From Nymphaea colorata (lineage: Eukaryota; Streptophyta; Magnoliopsida; Nymphaeales; Nymphaeaceae): a DNA stretch of 64,000 bases. The translations under genes and the position numbers were made by a program. The notes under the pieces were generated by a model. It made no database searches and was not told the origin of the DNA. It saw nothing but the letters and a program-made list of their open reading frames with translations. The stretch lies in the NCBI RefSeq assembly GCF_008831285.2, contig NC_045140.1, positions 13,641,036-13,705,035 on the forward strand. The letters are read 5' to 3'. Of the stretch, positions 1 through 11,432 are shown piece after piece (positions within the stretch are counted from its first letter, which is position 1; each line of letters starts with the position of its first letter).

Positions 1-532
1 CCGGGGTCCGAATTTTTTCGACATATTAAGAAAATAATCGACGCATCGTTCCTCTTCGACCGCTCGCTTTCCCAACGGTGCTCTCCACCACTGCTGCCGC
101 TCAATCTCCAGCCGGTGCTCTCCACCACCATCATCGTATCCCGAAGGTAAATGCCTCTCTTTCCCTCTCTCTCGCCTGTTAGTCGGCCATTGCAAAGGAA
201 GGAGGCTGTTCCAGGAGGGGATGGGTCGGGGGAACTGTGATCCTAGGCAGCGATTATTTGGTGAGTTTTTTTTAACCTTCCTGAACCATTCATCCATCCA
301 CAGTTAATTGCAGTTTGGCGACTGAGGGTTTTAATCAAGGAGTCCCGATTCTCTCAAGCGCATCATCTAAGGTAATAGCATCTCTCTATTCTCTTGTCTT
401 AATCGAGAGTCCCGATTTTCGTCATGTATCTATTGCATGTGTCTGGTTTGTTTCAACATGAATTTATGCTGCCTTTTGGAGATATGTTGCATTGATTAAG
501 GATCGATTCACTGTCTATCAGATCTCCACAAA
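1..532. other. Unique left flank, no gene recognised
   Basis: This stretch lies left of the duplicated block and has no counterpart elsewhere in the window. The first 250 bases are more GC-rich than the surroundings, with pyrimidine-rich tracts and a possible splice donor near 146, so it could be the untranslated first exon of a plus-strand gene. No open reading frame with recognisable domains is present. That reading is inference only. Confidence 0.3.
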
Positions 533-1861
533 GAACGAATTCCTGTTTTCTTTTATATCTTAGTGAAGAAACCGACAATACCTCCTATGCTTCCTTCTCT
601 ATTGCCGTATTATCATATGATCTTTCATACTTTATCCTTCTCCTCTGTTTCATTATTAGTCTACACCTTATCTTTCAAGATACTTTAAGATGCTTGTAGT
701 TGCAATAAGGAATTAAAGTTCATGAACCTCCCAGTGGGGCATTTTTAAGATGCTTGTAGTTGCAATAATAAGAACTCTCAATTTTATATAGAAGCTTTCT
801 TCTTTGTTACAATGGTCCTTTGTTTGGTGAATTCCGACTTCATCCTCTATTTATAAGATCTTACACTCCCTTTTTATTTTACTGTGGTAAATACACTCTT
901 CAGATATTCCAGCAATGAAAAGGGGTTGACAATAACTATACGATTTTTAAGAAAAGACAGCACTGTACTCTTGTTTTAAGGCTATTTTATATGTAAAAGG
1001 AAAGGATGGATTTGTTTTTGAAGAATTACTGTAAAAACTACATGTCAGCTGAACAAAGTTTTTTCTTTTTTGTATTCGAGCCATTGAATTGCCAATCCTC
1101 ATCTTACAGCCCGAGATAAATACACCTCAATCTTTTAACTAACAGTTCCAACTTGATTGCTGAGGTTAAGTATGCTGACAAGGTCACCTAAGTCCCCATA
1201 AGATGAGAAAGGAGAAGAAGGAACCTAATGGGATGAATTTGCCTTAAAATTCACAGATCAGTGACGGTTTGCGACAGAAGTTAGTTAGTTAGAGATGGGT
1301 TCTCCAATTGCTTATTATGGAAGACCAATTTGAGAAAATCCAAAACTGAGAAATAGAGAGGATCAAGCAGAACAAGGTGAGAACTCTATTACATCTTAGT
1401 GAAGCTTGGCGCTATTGGAAGGCAAACATTCCTTGGAAGGTCAGTGAGATTTACTTGGTATTTTGTGGCTGATGAGAGTGCCTTTTTTTCTCGATTTCCT
1501 CACCATTCACGTACCCCTACTTTTCAGGTCCCTGGACTTCCAGTACCCGTTGAGAGATTCTTTGGTTTGTGAAGTCGAAGGCTGATTGGTGGACAAATGT
1601 TGCTCACTATAACTGTGAACTTATCAGAAGAGGTGCAAAACAGTTTGCAGCACACAACGGTAAAATAAACAATCTCTGCATAGACTATCCAGCTTTACAA
1701 AAATATTAACAAGATGTACATTAAGTAGCTTCTGGATTATATGGTTGTTATCGTGAAACAAATCAGATTTGGATAAAGAATTATTTCCACTAACTAAACA
1801 AGAGTGTGGATTAGGCGCAACCACCAAAAGCAGAACGGATTTTGAAACCCCCTTTCTTAGG

Positions 1862-1936
1862 CGGTGTTTGATTCCATAGAAAAGAGAAATCCGATGGTGA
1901 AGTTTCCTTGGAGGTACGGACCCTAATCAAACACCG
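1862..1936. repeat. 75-bp foldback (MITE-like)
   Basis: CGGTGTTTGATT at 1862-1873 is repeated inverted as AATCAAACACCG at 1925-1936, separated by 51 bases. This is the layout of a very short terminal-inverted-repeat element. The same foldback is present in the second copy of the block near 54453-54527. No target-site duplication could be assigned. Confidence 0.5.
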
Positions 1937-2139
1937 GTGAAATTCTCTTAAAAAAAAATCACCAATTCAGCTCTTAAAATTCCATAATTTTAAAGAAAAT
2001 AATGATTTACTGCCTTATCATGTTTAGCCCTTCGTACACAAAAAGATGTTCTCTTTGACCTTTTGTGTTGGGTTTCAAATGTCAAACACTTCCTTATTAG
2101 ACCCTTCAACCATATGCTTCCAAAAGATGCTGGTATGGT

Positions 2140-2143
<4 letters not shown>

Positions 2144-2222
<79 letters not shown>
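2144..2222. repeat. Compound (TA)n-(GA)n microsatellite
   Basis: About 53 bases of TA run directly into about 26 bases of GA. The homologous tract in the second copy (about 54733-54772) is much shorter, so it expanded or contracted after duplication. Confidence 0.95.
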
Positions 2223-3227
2223 GCATTGTTCATATATGCGCGCGATCAACTTGTCTTTTAATGTTTTCGTTCAGGCATGAATGAAAACATTAAAAGACAG
2301 ATTGTTCTCTTCACCATTCAGTATGCTACAAAATGATTATCCTGTGGCTCGAAGTGTTGCATTTCTCTTTCAAGTCCTTTTGATTCCTATGGCACATGAA
2401 TATTTTTCTGCACATGACAAGTAATCAAGCTGATTCTGTTCAACTTTTGATTCCTTTGAGCCTGCAGTACCCGTTAAATATCAAGTTAGATTCAGAAAAA
2501 GTATTTGTAGCGCGATTCTTAATCTAACCCACTATTAAATGTGTTCATGTGAATTATATGGATTTAAGGGTAGCTGAAAGCCATGCCATGAAGAGTATGT
2601 ATTGCCAAGGATGCAAAAATGGAAGCAATTCATTTTTACTCATTATAAAAACACTATTAAAGTCTAAAAAATGTTTAACTTAATATGTTTTCCATTAACC
2701 TGTTCTTAAAACCATATCGGTAAGGGTAGATGACAAAAAAAAAGAACATTTTAAACTTCAAAATTAATTCGTTTTTTTTTTGTCTTCGACGTAGTAGTCT
2801 AATTTCTATCAATTTCTCTCTCTCTCTCAAAGATGGTGCTTATATGTGGAGGTGGAGTAGATGAATTCAGGAACCCATGAAACACCCATGAAACCGGATC
2901 CATGCCCCACAATAATAAAAAAGCTCAGTACGACGGCAAATTATTTCTTCTATATTTTTTTCCAAAAGTTTTTTTCATGGTAAATTTACCATGCAAAAAT
3001 CTACCGAGCCATCAAATCGGGCCTTAGGTCCGACGTTTGAGAGACAGAGAGGAACAAAGGAATACGATCAAGTCTTCAATTGATGGACTCTATGCGTGAT
3101 AACACTTTATGATAAAAAGTCGACCTCAGGGGTATGACATTTGTACTAATGCAACAATCATAAGGAGAGTGTCCGGTCCAAGGAATGGTATTATAGAAAA
3201 GATGTACCTCGAAAGAAGAAGAATATT

Positions 3228-3228
3228 G

Positions 3229-3273
<45 letters not shown>
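3228..3273. repeat. (TA)n microsatellite
   Basis: Uninterrupted TA repeat. The homologous tract at about 55803-55820 in the second copy is much shorter. Confidence 0.95.
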
Positions 3274-3276
<3 letters not shown>

Positions 3277-3829
3277 GAGGTTATGGAAGAGTTTAAAAGT
3301 CTAAAATAGACATCACTTCATTAAAAAATTCAAAAGTAACTCCAACCCATCTTTTTTCCCTGTATATAATAAATAAGCCTTTTAAAAGGGTGAAGAAGAG
3401 GTTACTAAAAAGCTAAAAAGTTTAAAATAAACATTACTTAGTTAAAAAAATTGAAAATACCAAAAATCCCATCTTTTTTAGTATGATACTGCATACTTGT
3501 GCGTCCATAAGGATGTGCATGCAACTTGAATCTCATATAGGGCTTTGACCAACTTGCAGGTTGACGTGGCTAAGAAGAGGAACGAAGAAAAGAGGGCGGT
3601 GGAGAGGAGAAATCACACTTGGGCCACCATCATTGCCATGGAATTGCCTGTTGATCCTCAATCGATGTTGTGGATGAGATGTCACTCTAAAAATCTGGAA
3701 TTGGATCTCGAATTGATGAACTAGACATTTGCTTATCCATCTATAGGAACAAGTTTTCTCAGAGACCTTAAACTTAATCTCATGCTTACGGGGGGCATTT
3801 GAGATCCTTTTGATGAAAAAGGCAGAAAA

Positions 3830-4083
3830 TCAGAAGACAAGGAAAGTCAACGACTTTGGGATCAAATGAAAATTTCATCTTGGCAAAAATGATCTTGCCT
3901 ATGATAATAAGTGATTTCTTTCTTATAAAAGGGAGTTGACTCTATCATTGTAATCATCTTCTTATCAATAAAACAAAAGTCTGAGTGCCCTCCGATCGTG
4001 GACGTAGGCTTATCTAAGCCGAACCACGTTAATTATCACTTCTTCCTTTCCTTGACCTTTCGTTTTCTTTATGGTATCAGAGC
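3830..4083 (+). mobile_element. Copia-type LTR 3' end with primer-binding site (remnant)
   Basis: TGGTATCAGAGC at 4072-4083 is the standard initiator-Met tRNA primer-binding site of plant Ty1/copia elements. Upstream lie a TATAAAA box (3924-3930) and an AATAAA signal (3967-3972), the expected order inside an LTR. No gag reading frame follows and no second LTR is visible. The matching remnant is at about 56470-56732. The left edge is approximate. Confidence 0.55.
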
Positions 4084-4972
4084 TTCAGGTGGCTATAACG
4101 ATCAATTCCTAGCGGCATCATTTACTGAAACGACCCAGTCATGGACTTTGGCCTTATTACTGGTCCTCAACTTTAAGGTCCTGCTCCTGCAAGACAACTT
4201 CTGAGAAATTGAAACATCAGCAAAATATTCTTGTAGTAGACAAATGTTCTCTTTCTAGAAACAATTTGACCTATTATTTTAGAGTAAAGAGTATCGATGA
4301 AAACAATAAGTGTTCTCCATCCCTGAAAACCCTCTAAACAGTAACCCCTGTTGCAGGAAGATAACTATTTAAAAGGGCTTGAAGGAGCCCAATGGTGTGT
4401 TCAGGATACTGCAAAATTTTTTAGTACATTGAGATGTTAAAACTATGGCTTCTTTTTAGAAATAATTGCCAAAACAAAACATATTAAAACTCCAAGATCC
4501 GTATGAACATTTGGATGGGTTTCCTGGTAGAGGAGTTGTAGCACAAAGTAAACAAACTTGTAGTGCAAGGTTAAGCAGGCAATGTTTCCAGCTAAACATA
4601 TCAGCACCCTCTCGGTGATTAGGAAGAAAGGTTTTTCAACCTAAAGCCTATGATATTTCACAGATCAATTTCAGTTGTCCACAGATATATTTGGGATACA
4701 TTTAACATAGCATTTTCAATTTGTTCCTAAAATCATGATATGTATTTGTACTTTTCATACTTCCACTTATCTTTCTCTAAATGTTCAGAATCCACAAACT
4801 TTAGCCTGTCACCTTGTCAAGTAGCATTGGGGAGAAATTTGTAGGTAGAGGCAGGTGAAAGAGTCATAAATATTAAGATGTTAATACAACTTAGACCACT
4901 CTTCTCTCCATAAACACTCACAAATTCAAGTCGGTTTTCTGAATAAGTAGCAGAAATTGCAAGGATACTCAC

Positions 4973-6645
4973 AGTGAACCCACAACGCAGAGGATTTTTC
5001 TCTTTTGTATCTTTGCAAGACAAACCCTAGTCCCACTATTGCCATCAGAAGGTGGAAGTACATCAAAAACAACTATATCCAAGAGTTTATCCTCAAAAGG
5101 AACTTCCAGAAAAGCCAGAAAACATGGTTTTAGAACTGCCCAAACCTGTAAAAAGCAAGTCATCAATTAGCGCAAATGCAACACAAAAGGTTAGGTAGCT
5201 TCAGATGCACAAGTTTATATCACATTCAAAAACACGTATAAATATACATCCATGTGTGTAACAGAAGCAGCAAAACAAACCTAAACAAGTAAAGTAAATC
5301 ATAAATTGGCATTATAATCTTGAATTGAACGTAGGAGATGAAATTCTGCATGAAAACTTTTCAATCCATCCACCAACTACAGAAAGGCTTCATATGCAGA
5401 CCCTACAGGACAAGATTTACTAAAACCAATTGATTTCCGATGATTTATTCAGCAGGCAAACCAAGTGTACAAGACTGAGTCCATGACTCGCCTCAGTTCC
5501 AATATGAGCTTATTGACTGCCATCAGCAACTAGGTTGCTGACATCATCAAGCAACAGGTTATTTGAGGCTTGGCTAGATAGATAAATTTCCTAGGAGTGC
5601 CCAGCTATTGATGAATGATGATGCTGAAAGGATAAGATGACGACTAGGTCTCACACACTCACACACAGAGGCAAATGAATTTCCACAAAACAGCTTAGTT
5701 TGTACCTTGTAGATTAATTATGAAATGCCTAGCCTGCCAGAAACTAGCTTCTTAGATAAACATATCAACATCAAAAGGCTTGATAAACATATCAACATCA
5801 AAAGGCACACAACTATAGGAAAAGAGAAAATCCACTACTAAGAAAAATATCATAAAGTTCAGTTGAGTTTAAGAACTCTTCATCAACTTTTTCTTTTCAT
5901 GTCCTTAAAATCTAAAAATGATTTCCATTAAACAGTTCCATGCCTGCGGAACAAATCCGTTGAATCTGCTCTACAAATGAGGAGAAAGTCATTTTTATGA
6001 GTTCTTCTAGACCTGCAGAAGTACTAAGAACACTTACCCACGTATGTTTAACTGAGTGGAGAAGTTTTGGAGCTCACAATGAGAACAATCATGCACTTAA
6101 GTTCATTGAACTATATAAGCTTGTAGTTCAGCTCAAGCTTATTTATTTCAGGCATAAGTGGAAAATTTTTAGCCTCAAGAATATTTCTCCGTTCTTACAT
6201 CAACTTAATTCCCAAACTCCCAGGAACAGCATAACATGATAAAGATGATCAGTCGTACGGCTCATACATGTGCCATATGAACATATGGAACAGAAAAGAG
6301 CCATTTTTCTTCTAGAAGCAGTATATTACAAGAAGGCAACTTGTGAAGGATCAGAAACTTGGAGCTAGTTAAAGAGAGTTTATAAAAAGTGCTCTAATTA
6401 GATCAAAGATTTATAGCAAGGATGAAAGTACCATCAAATCACAATTATTAGCACCAGGAGGAAAAAGAAGAACCCCTAAATTTGTACCTTTTGCCAATTA
6501 TTATTGCAACAATCAAACAGAGGGCATAAACAACATCATCCTTCTGAATCTTAGGCAGATGTTTCACCATAATATAATCCTCCTTTAGCTTAGGCCCATA
6601 CTCAGGAAGAAAAGACAATTTTGAGGCCTCCAGAAATCTGGAGAC
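4973..6645 (-). pseudogene. Phospholipase D zeta exon fragment, copy 1
   Basis: Two exons with good splice borders are visible on the minus strand. Exon 6488-6645 encodes the PX-PH linker, with FLEASKLSFLPEYGPK and YIMVKHLPK. Exon 4973-5145 encodes the start of the PH domain, with VWAVLKPCFLAFLE and LLDIVVFDVLPPSDGN. Both are characteristic of plant PLD zeta (PLDP1/PLDP2), the PX-PH phospholipases that hydrolyse phosphatidylcholine to phosphatidic acid. The first exon has a frame break after the KDD codons: the cysteine-rich stretch ending in NNNWQK is readable only in another frame. The second exon has an additional single-T loss near 5017 that is absent from copy 2. The HKD catalytic exons are missing. 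This is a decayed gene piece carried within the segmental duplication. Other products are unlikely given the two consecutive matching exons. Confidence 0.85.
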
Positions 6646-7784
6646 CTAAAATTCATAAATTCTATGGTTACTTTTTGCATAAGACAGAGAATAGAAGATG
6701 CAAGCCGGTCAAATTTATCAAAGCATATGGGTTAAAAAATCACATCTAAAAGTCAATATGAACTACAAAGGGTTATATGCAGAAGGTATTCAATTCAAAC
6801 TCAATCAAAATGGGTAAAACAGGTTCCATATGGATTTGGAAACTAAAGAAAGTCGCATCCAAACATGATGAAAAAAGTAAAACAAGCGATTAAGCATGAA
6901 TCTGGTTTTGCCCCTTAACCCAGATGAAAAAGTAAAAGGAAACCAGTTGATCTCATAAAATAAATTTTGTCACAGAAAAAAGAAATGGCTTACATACATG
7001 ATGAAAAATGTAACATAACCACTCAGGCAAGAATTTGATGTTTGCAGCTTGCCCCCAGATCAAGAAGCACAAGGAAATCAGTGTTATCTTCTTCTCCTTG
7101 CTGAGATCCAGACTACAAAACAGGACAAAGATTTATCATTTACTCATGAAACAGTGCTTTATGCACTAACATAGAACAACTCAAACTTGCATACTTGTTC
7201 CATGCAGGATGAATACCCAAATAGTTGCACCAACTCATGTAGTTTTGAAGTGACTTTGTGAAGACCTTGTCAACAGCAGCCTCATCCAATTTCTGCACAA
7301 AGGGAGAAAATAACACTCTATGAGAACCACTTATGCGCTCCCAGAGGTACGCAAAAAGCACATGCTTTGTCCTTGCAGAGTAGTGTAACTGAAAGTTGAA
7401 AAACTAGTAATTATAAATCAACACCAAGTAAAAACTTCCAAAAAACTGCCATCTAACAAAAGAATTCATTGCCAAAAAAAAATACTTTAATCAGATATTA
7501 ATTTCCATGGCAGGCACACAAATATTAGATGTTTCTAACACATTAACAAAAAGAGGCAAAAAGATACAACAAAGAGGGTGCACCTTTAAAAGAGCAAGAA
7601 CCTGCAGTTGAAGACAAGATAATGCAAGAAAGAAACCACAAACAAGCAGAGAATTTTAATTGCGATAAGAACATGCGGCTGAATGTCTTAAATAAGACTT
7701 CTGCTAGAAATGAAAGCAAAGGCACACAAGATATGCATCAGTCAAACACTTATCAAGTGTGCTAATATCATGGTAAAGGCACCT

Positions 7785-9225
7785 AAGAACTATGTCACAA
7801 GGATTCGGCTACCAGGCCGCCACACCCGCACTGAAGTGGATGTGGGTGAGTCGATGGGTGCAGCCCGACATGGCACTAGACACAGTTAACGTGTGTCCAA
7901 TGCAGTTTGCCGCACCTGTTGTAAAAGATGGCGTGTCGAAGACACACCCGACTCGGGTCAACAATGAGCCGAGTGCAGTCAGGACATGCGGAGGACAAAT
8001 ATGTCCTCTTTTAACGATTTTTTTTTAAACTTGAAAATCAAAACCTTTGTCGACCAAGGGTTTTATTCTCTCGTATTAGGGCTTCGTTGAAGCCCTTCAG
8101 ATTCCCGACGGCCGACGAAGGCTACTGGTCCTGCGCTTGGTGAGAATCGCGTTTCCAATGCCCAACAAAGATTTCCGGTCAATCGTCTTCTTTCCAACAT
8201 CCTCAAACTCGTCGGCGAACACTAGCTTACGGGCGCTCATTCCTCGTTGGTTGATTTTTTGATGCCTACCTTACTGGTCCAATCCCTCTATGCCACAGGG
8301 CTTCCTCGACATTCGCTTGGTTCAGGTAGGTGCATTCAACTCTCTCATCAACTGATGCCCTTCACACTATTTCTACCGGATTTCACGCCGACACCAACCT
8401 ACTGGTTAGACGACGGGTTTCCCATCCCCACACCGCAACTAGACATTCCCAACATTCAATTGAAAATCCCCATGCTGATTTATCCATTTCCCCAATTATT
8501 GCCGATTCCCTTTTTTGAACATTCCAGTGACTCAACTGATTTCCGACGATTTTTTTGTTTTTCCGCTGTCATCAACTCATCCTATGCTATTCTATATTTT
8601 TTTTCTATCTTTCTATTTGTAGCATTTTTTATTTTTGTTCATAAGAATGTTTCCAACAGATTTTCCTTTTGTTGTGCCTTGCTGATTTTTTATTTTTGTT
8701 TCTATCTTTCTATTCTTTAATGTTGTTATTCCTTCTGATGATTTTGCTGATGATATTGATTTTAGTGAAAGAACTGAATGATTAGAATGATGAATAGATT
8801 AAGACAAGAATGATGATTTTTTTTTTTTTTGTAATTGTTGAATCTGTTGATGGAACAATCCTTAAAACTCTAATGATCTAATCCTTGTTGATTGGTAGTG
8901 GTTATTTGTTAATTTTTATTAAAATTTTTCTGATATATATATATATATGTCTCACATCGAAGGTTTTTTGGACCTTGCCGCATCCCGCACTCATGTGACA
9001 TTGCCTAAGAAGCACCACGGGTAAGTGGTAATATACTAACATCACAAGTCAGCATTCAAAGCAAGTAGCTAAGATCACAATAAAGAGGCATGAGGTGCAA
9101 ACGGCTGGATCTGGGTCAACAAAGTGTATAACCCTATGTCGCAACTCTGGTTCAAGCTCATGGATGCAGCATATGCATTGTGTCGACATGGGTGTTGTCC
9201 CATCTTGCGGCATTTGTGTGACAAT
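7785..9225. mobile_element. Possible degenerate terminal-inverted-repeat element
   Basis: This stretch sits in the long intron between callose synthase exons F and G. Its left end has CTATGTCACAAGG followed by GC-rich DNA. Two right-end candidates (about 8990 and 9222) carry an inverted TGTGACA next to a GC-rich segment. The similarity between ends is imperfect and no target-site duplication was found. A 157-codon open frame inside (8247-8720) is low-complexity and matches no family I know. Confidence 0.3.
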
Positions 9226-9984
9226 GATAAAAACCTATCTTCTAATACCATTTAAATATTAGGAGACATTTAAGTGGTCAGTTTTGATTATTTCCAATGA
9301 AAGTGTGTATATTTTAGGTAGCATCTAGTTATTATTTTATTATGTTTATGCAATCCATGTTTGTGATTTTGTATGTTACATATCTAAGTTTGGAGCCAAC
9401 CACTACCGGTTACATATGCATTTTACAACATTGATTAGAGAATATGGAACTGGTGAAGTACTAAAAAGATCAAGATGACATATCATGTTTGATAGGCACA
9501 AACTCCAAAACATACTAAACCAAGCTACCTTATAGTTTACACAAAATTTTTCATTTTCAGAAACCATGAAATCATTTATAGAAGTGTGGTCTGCGGAAGG
9601 GAAATGTGAAAAGGAGGGAAACCAAAATATATTATATAAATGCTTGGACAATAGTAAAGAACCTAAAGAAATGACAGTAAAAAATAAGCACTTCTCAGTT
9701 TACAGATTAGAAGTACAGAGCCACATAGCAATAGTTTTTCTCTTTTAGTTCGAGTTCCTACAAAACATTGCAGGCATTATGATTCAGACAAAATATTGGA
9801 TCATTTTGCACTAACTGTATGTGTCTGAACACATTAACAAAAAAACATGGATATCATATGTTGCACACAAGATAGGCATGCATAGTGGCCCCAACAGCCA
9901 TATTAATGAATTTCTTTTTCCAACACGTGGTGTGTTAGCAGACAATGAAACAATAAGTTGTCCACATAAACATTGTTAAATACT

Positions 9985-10639
9985 TGTTAAATACTTTTAG
10001 AAGTTGATTAGAGATATTAGGCAGCAAGCATGCATAGGTTGGACAGCTCCACTCAACGTCAACTATGCTGGAAAACGAGGCAAACTGAAACTAATCTTGA
10101 CTCCAACGATGCTGCACAAAAGAAAATCTGAAACCAGTCTACACCACTTGACTTCAACGATGTTCCCCCTCCGTATGATTTCAATGCTGCCAATAAAACA
10201 TACCTCTAAATGTGAAGATCCATGAGGCAGAACTGAACCAAGCAGATCAACACACCCTTGTCGACGGCCTGACCTTCTTCCACGACAACAACATACACAA
10301 TGACATCAGATTTGATCAGCATAACCTTATCGATGGCCTGACCTTCTTCCACGGCAGCCAGATTCACAACGACATCAGATTTTTTTTTTTTTTTTTTTTG
10401 CAACTCAAAGTCTTCAATCAGCAACACCAGGGTGCTAATCACGTCTCTACATGTTAAACATGATTAGCCCCTTTTCACCAACCAATTTGATTGCTCCTTT
10501 TGCAATCAGCAGTGATTTCAGACGTGAAACCCTAGCTGACGGGAAAGATGAGAAAGGAGGAAGGGAGGGAAGGAGCGTGGAACCCTAAATCCCTAGGGCC
10601 GTCGCTCTGATACCATGTTCAGTATGGGAGGAAGAAAGG

Positions 10640-10683
<44 letters not shown>

Positions 10684-10836
10684 CATTCTAAATCTCATTC
10701 ATGTAACCCTAACTCATATTAAAAGAGATTAGGGTATTAACAACTTTACAAAATTAGTCCACTAGAAATAAGAAAGCAATAAAGTGGACCCTTCCAACTT
10801 TCTAAACCTCTAATCAACTTCTAAAAGTATTTAACA
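9985..10836 (-). mobile_element. Truncated LTR element with inverted LTR fragment
   Basis: A minus-strand LTR of 221 bp spans 10616-10836 (starts TGTTAAATAC, ends ACTGAACA on the minus strand). It is followed inward by the primer-binding site TGGTATCAGAGC (plus-strand 10604-10615). The internal region of about 590 bp has no gag or pol domains. Instead of a second LTR in the same orientation, the left end has the first 29 bases of the LTR in inverted orientation (9985-10013 against 10808-10836). The LTR resembles the one at 39340-39519. It looks like a non-autonomous or rearranged copia derivative inside the callose synthase intron. Confidence 0.6.
10640..10677. repeat. (GA)n microsatellite
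   Basis: Pure GA repeat inside the LTR at 10616-10836. Confidence 0.9.
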
Positions 10837-11375
10837 AACATAAAAGATGGTCACTAAAAATATTTCTGTAAAACACATAAAAGATTACATTTTCAAGTGG
10901 ATAATTAGCAACTCAAAATACCCTGATATCAACCACACAAGCAAAAGATGCACATAGCAAAGCTAATTACTGGAAAAGGAAAGAAATGATTGCCACCTAC
11001 TGGTTCAATTTCTCCCAGAATTCCTAGACGACTTTGTGCATAAGCCAACAGGAGAATAACATGCTCACGTTGATTGCCCACATTGTCTTTCTGCATACAG
11101 GAAGCAGGAATTTTGCAAAAAGGAAGAGGAACAACAATCTCATAGATTAAGGAACATACAAACTAAATAGGGATACAATGAGATATCAACAGCAAAAGAT
11201 AATAGAAAACCAGAGTTTTTGGAAAAGTTATTTTGCACCTTGGTAGCGGTCACTAAAAAAAATATTTTCAATAAGGTTATGAAACAACAAACTTAGCATG
11301 GGACACAGCCAAAAAGCTAATTTTCGGCAAGCCTTCCCAGGAATATAGATGCTTTAAAAAATTTAACTTGAAACA

Positions 11376-11378
<3 letters not shown>

Positions 11379-11429
<51 letters not shown>
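11379..11429. repeat. (TA)n microsatellite
   Basis: About 50 bases of uninterrupted TA in a callose synthase intron. Confidence 0.95.

Positions 11430-11432
<3 letters not shown>

Larger units (their letters stand above)
533..6847 (+). repeat. Segmental duplication, copy 1 (6.3 kb)
   Basis: The block matches 53117-59449 almost base for base in the same orientation, with scattered substitutions and small indels. Both edges are sharp: the left match begins at a gaacgaattcctg string and the right match ends at ggaaactaaa, after which the two flanks are unrelated. Copy 1 has longer TA tracts and a private 24-bp tandem duplication near 5757-5804. It lacks an insertion of about 190 bp that copy 2 carries near 56275-56470. 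The block contains two PLD zeta exons, a retrotransposon primer-site remnant and a small foldback. Copy 2 is continuous with further PLD zeta exons on its right side, so copy 1 is probably the derived one. Confidence 0.93.

Noticed and set aside
5997-6239. 80-codon plus-strand open frame conserved in both block copies (also 58597-58839)
   Set aside because: Its conservation is explained by the recent duplication. It has no domain and lies in a PLD zeta intron.
8247-8720. 157-codon plus-strand open frame
   Set aside because: Low-complexity, phenylalanine-rich translation with no recognised domain, inside a likely transposon-derived intron segment.
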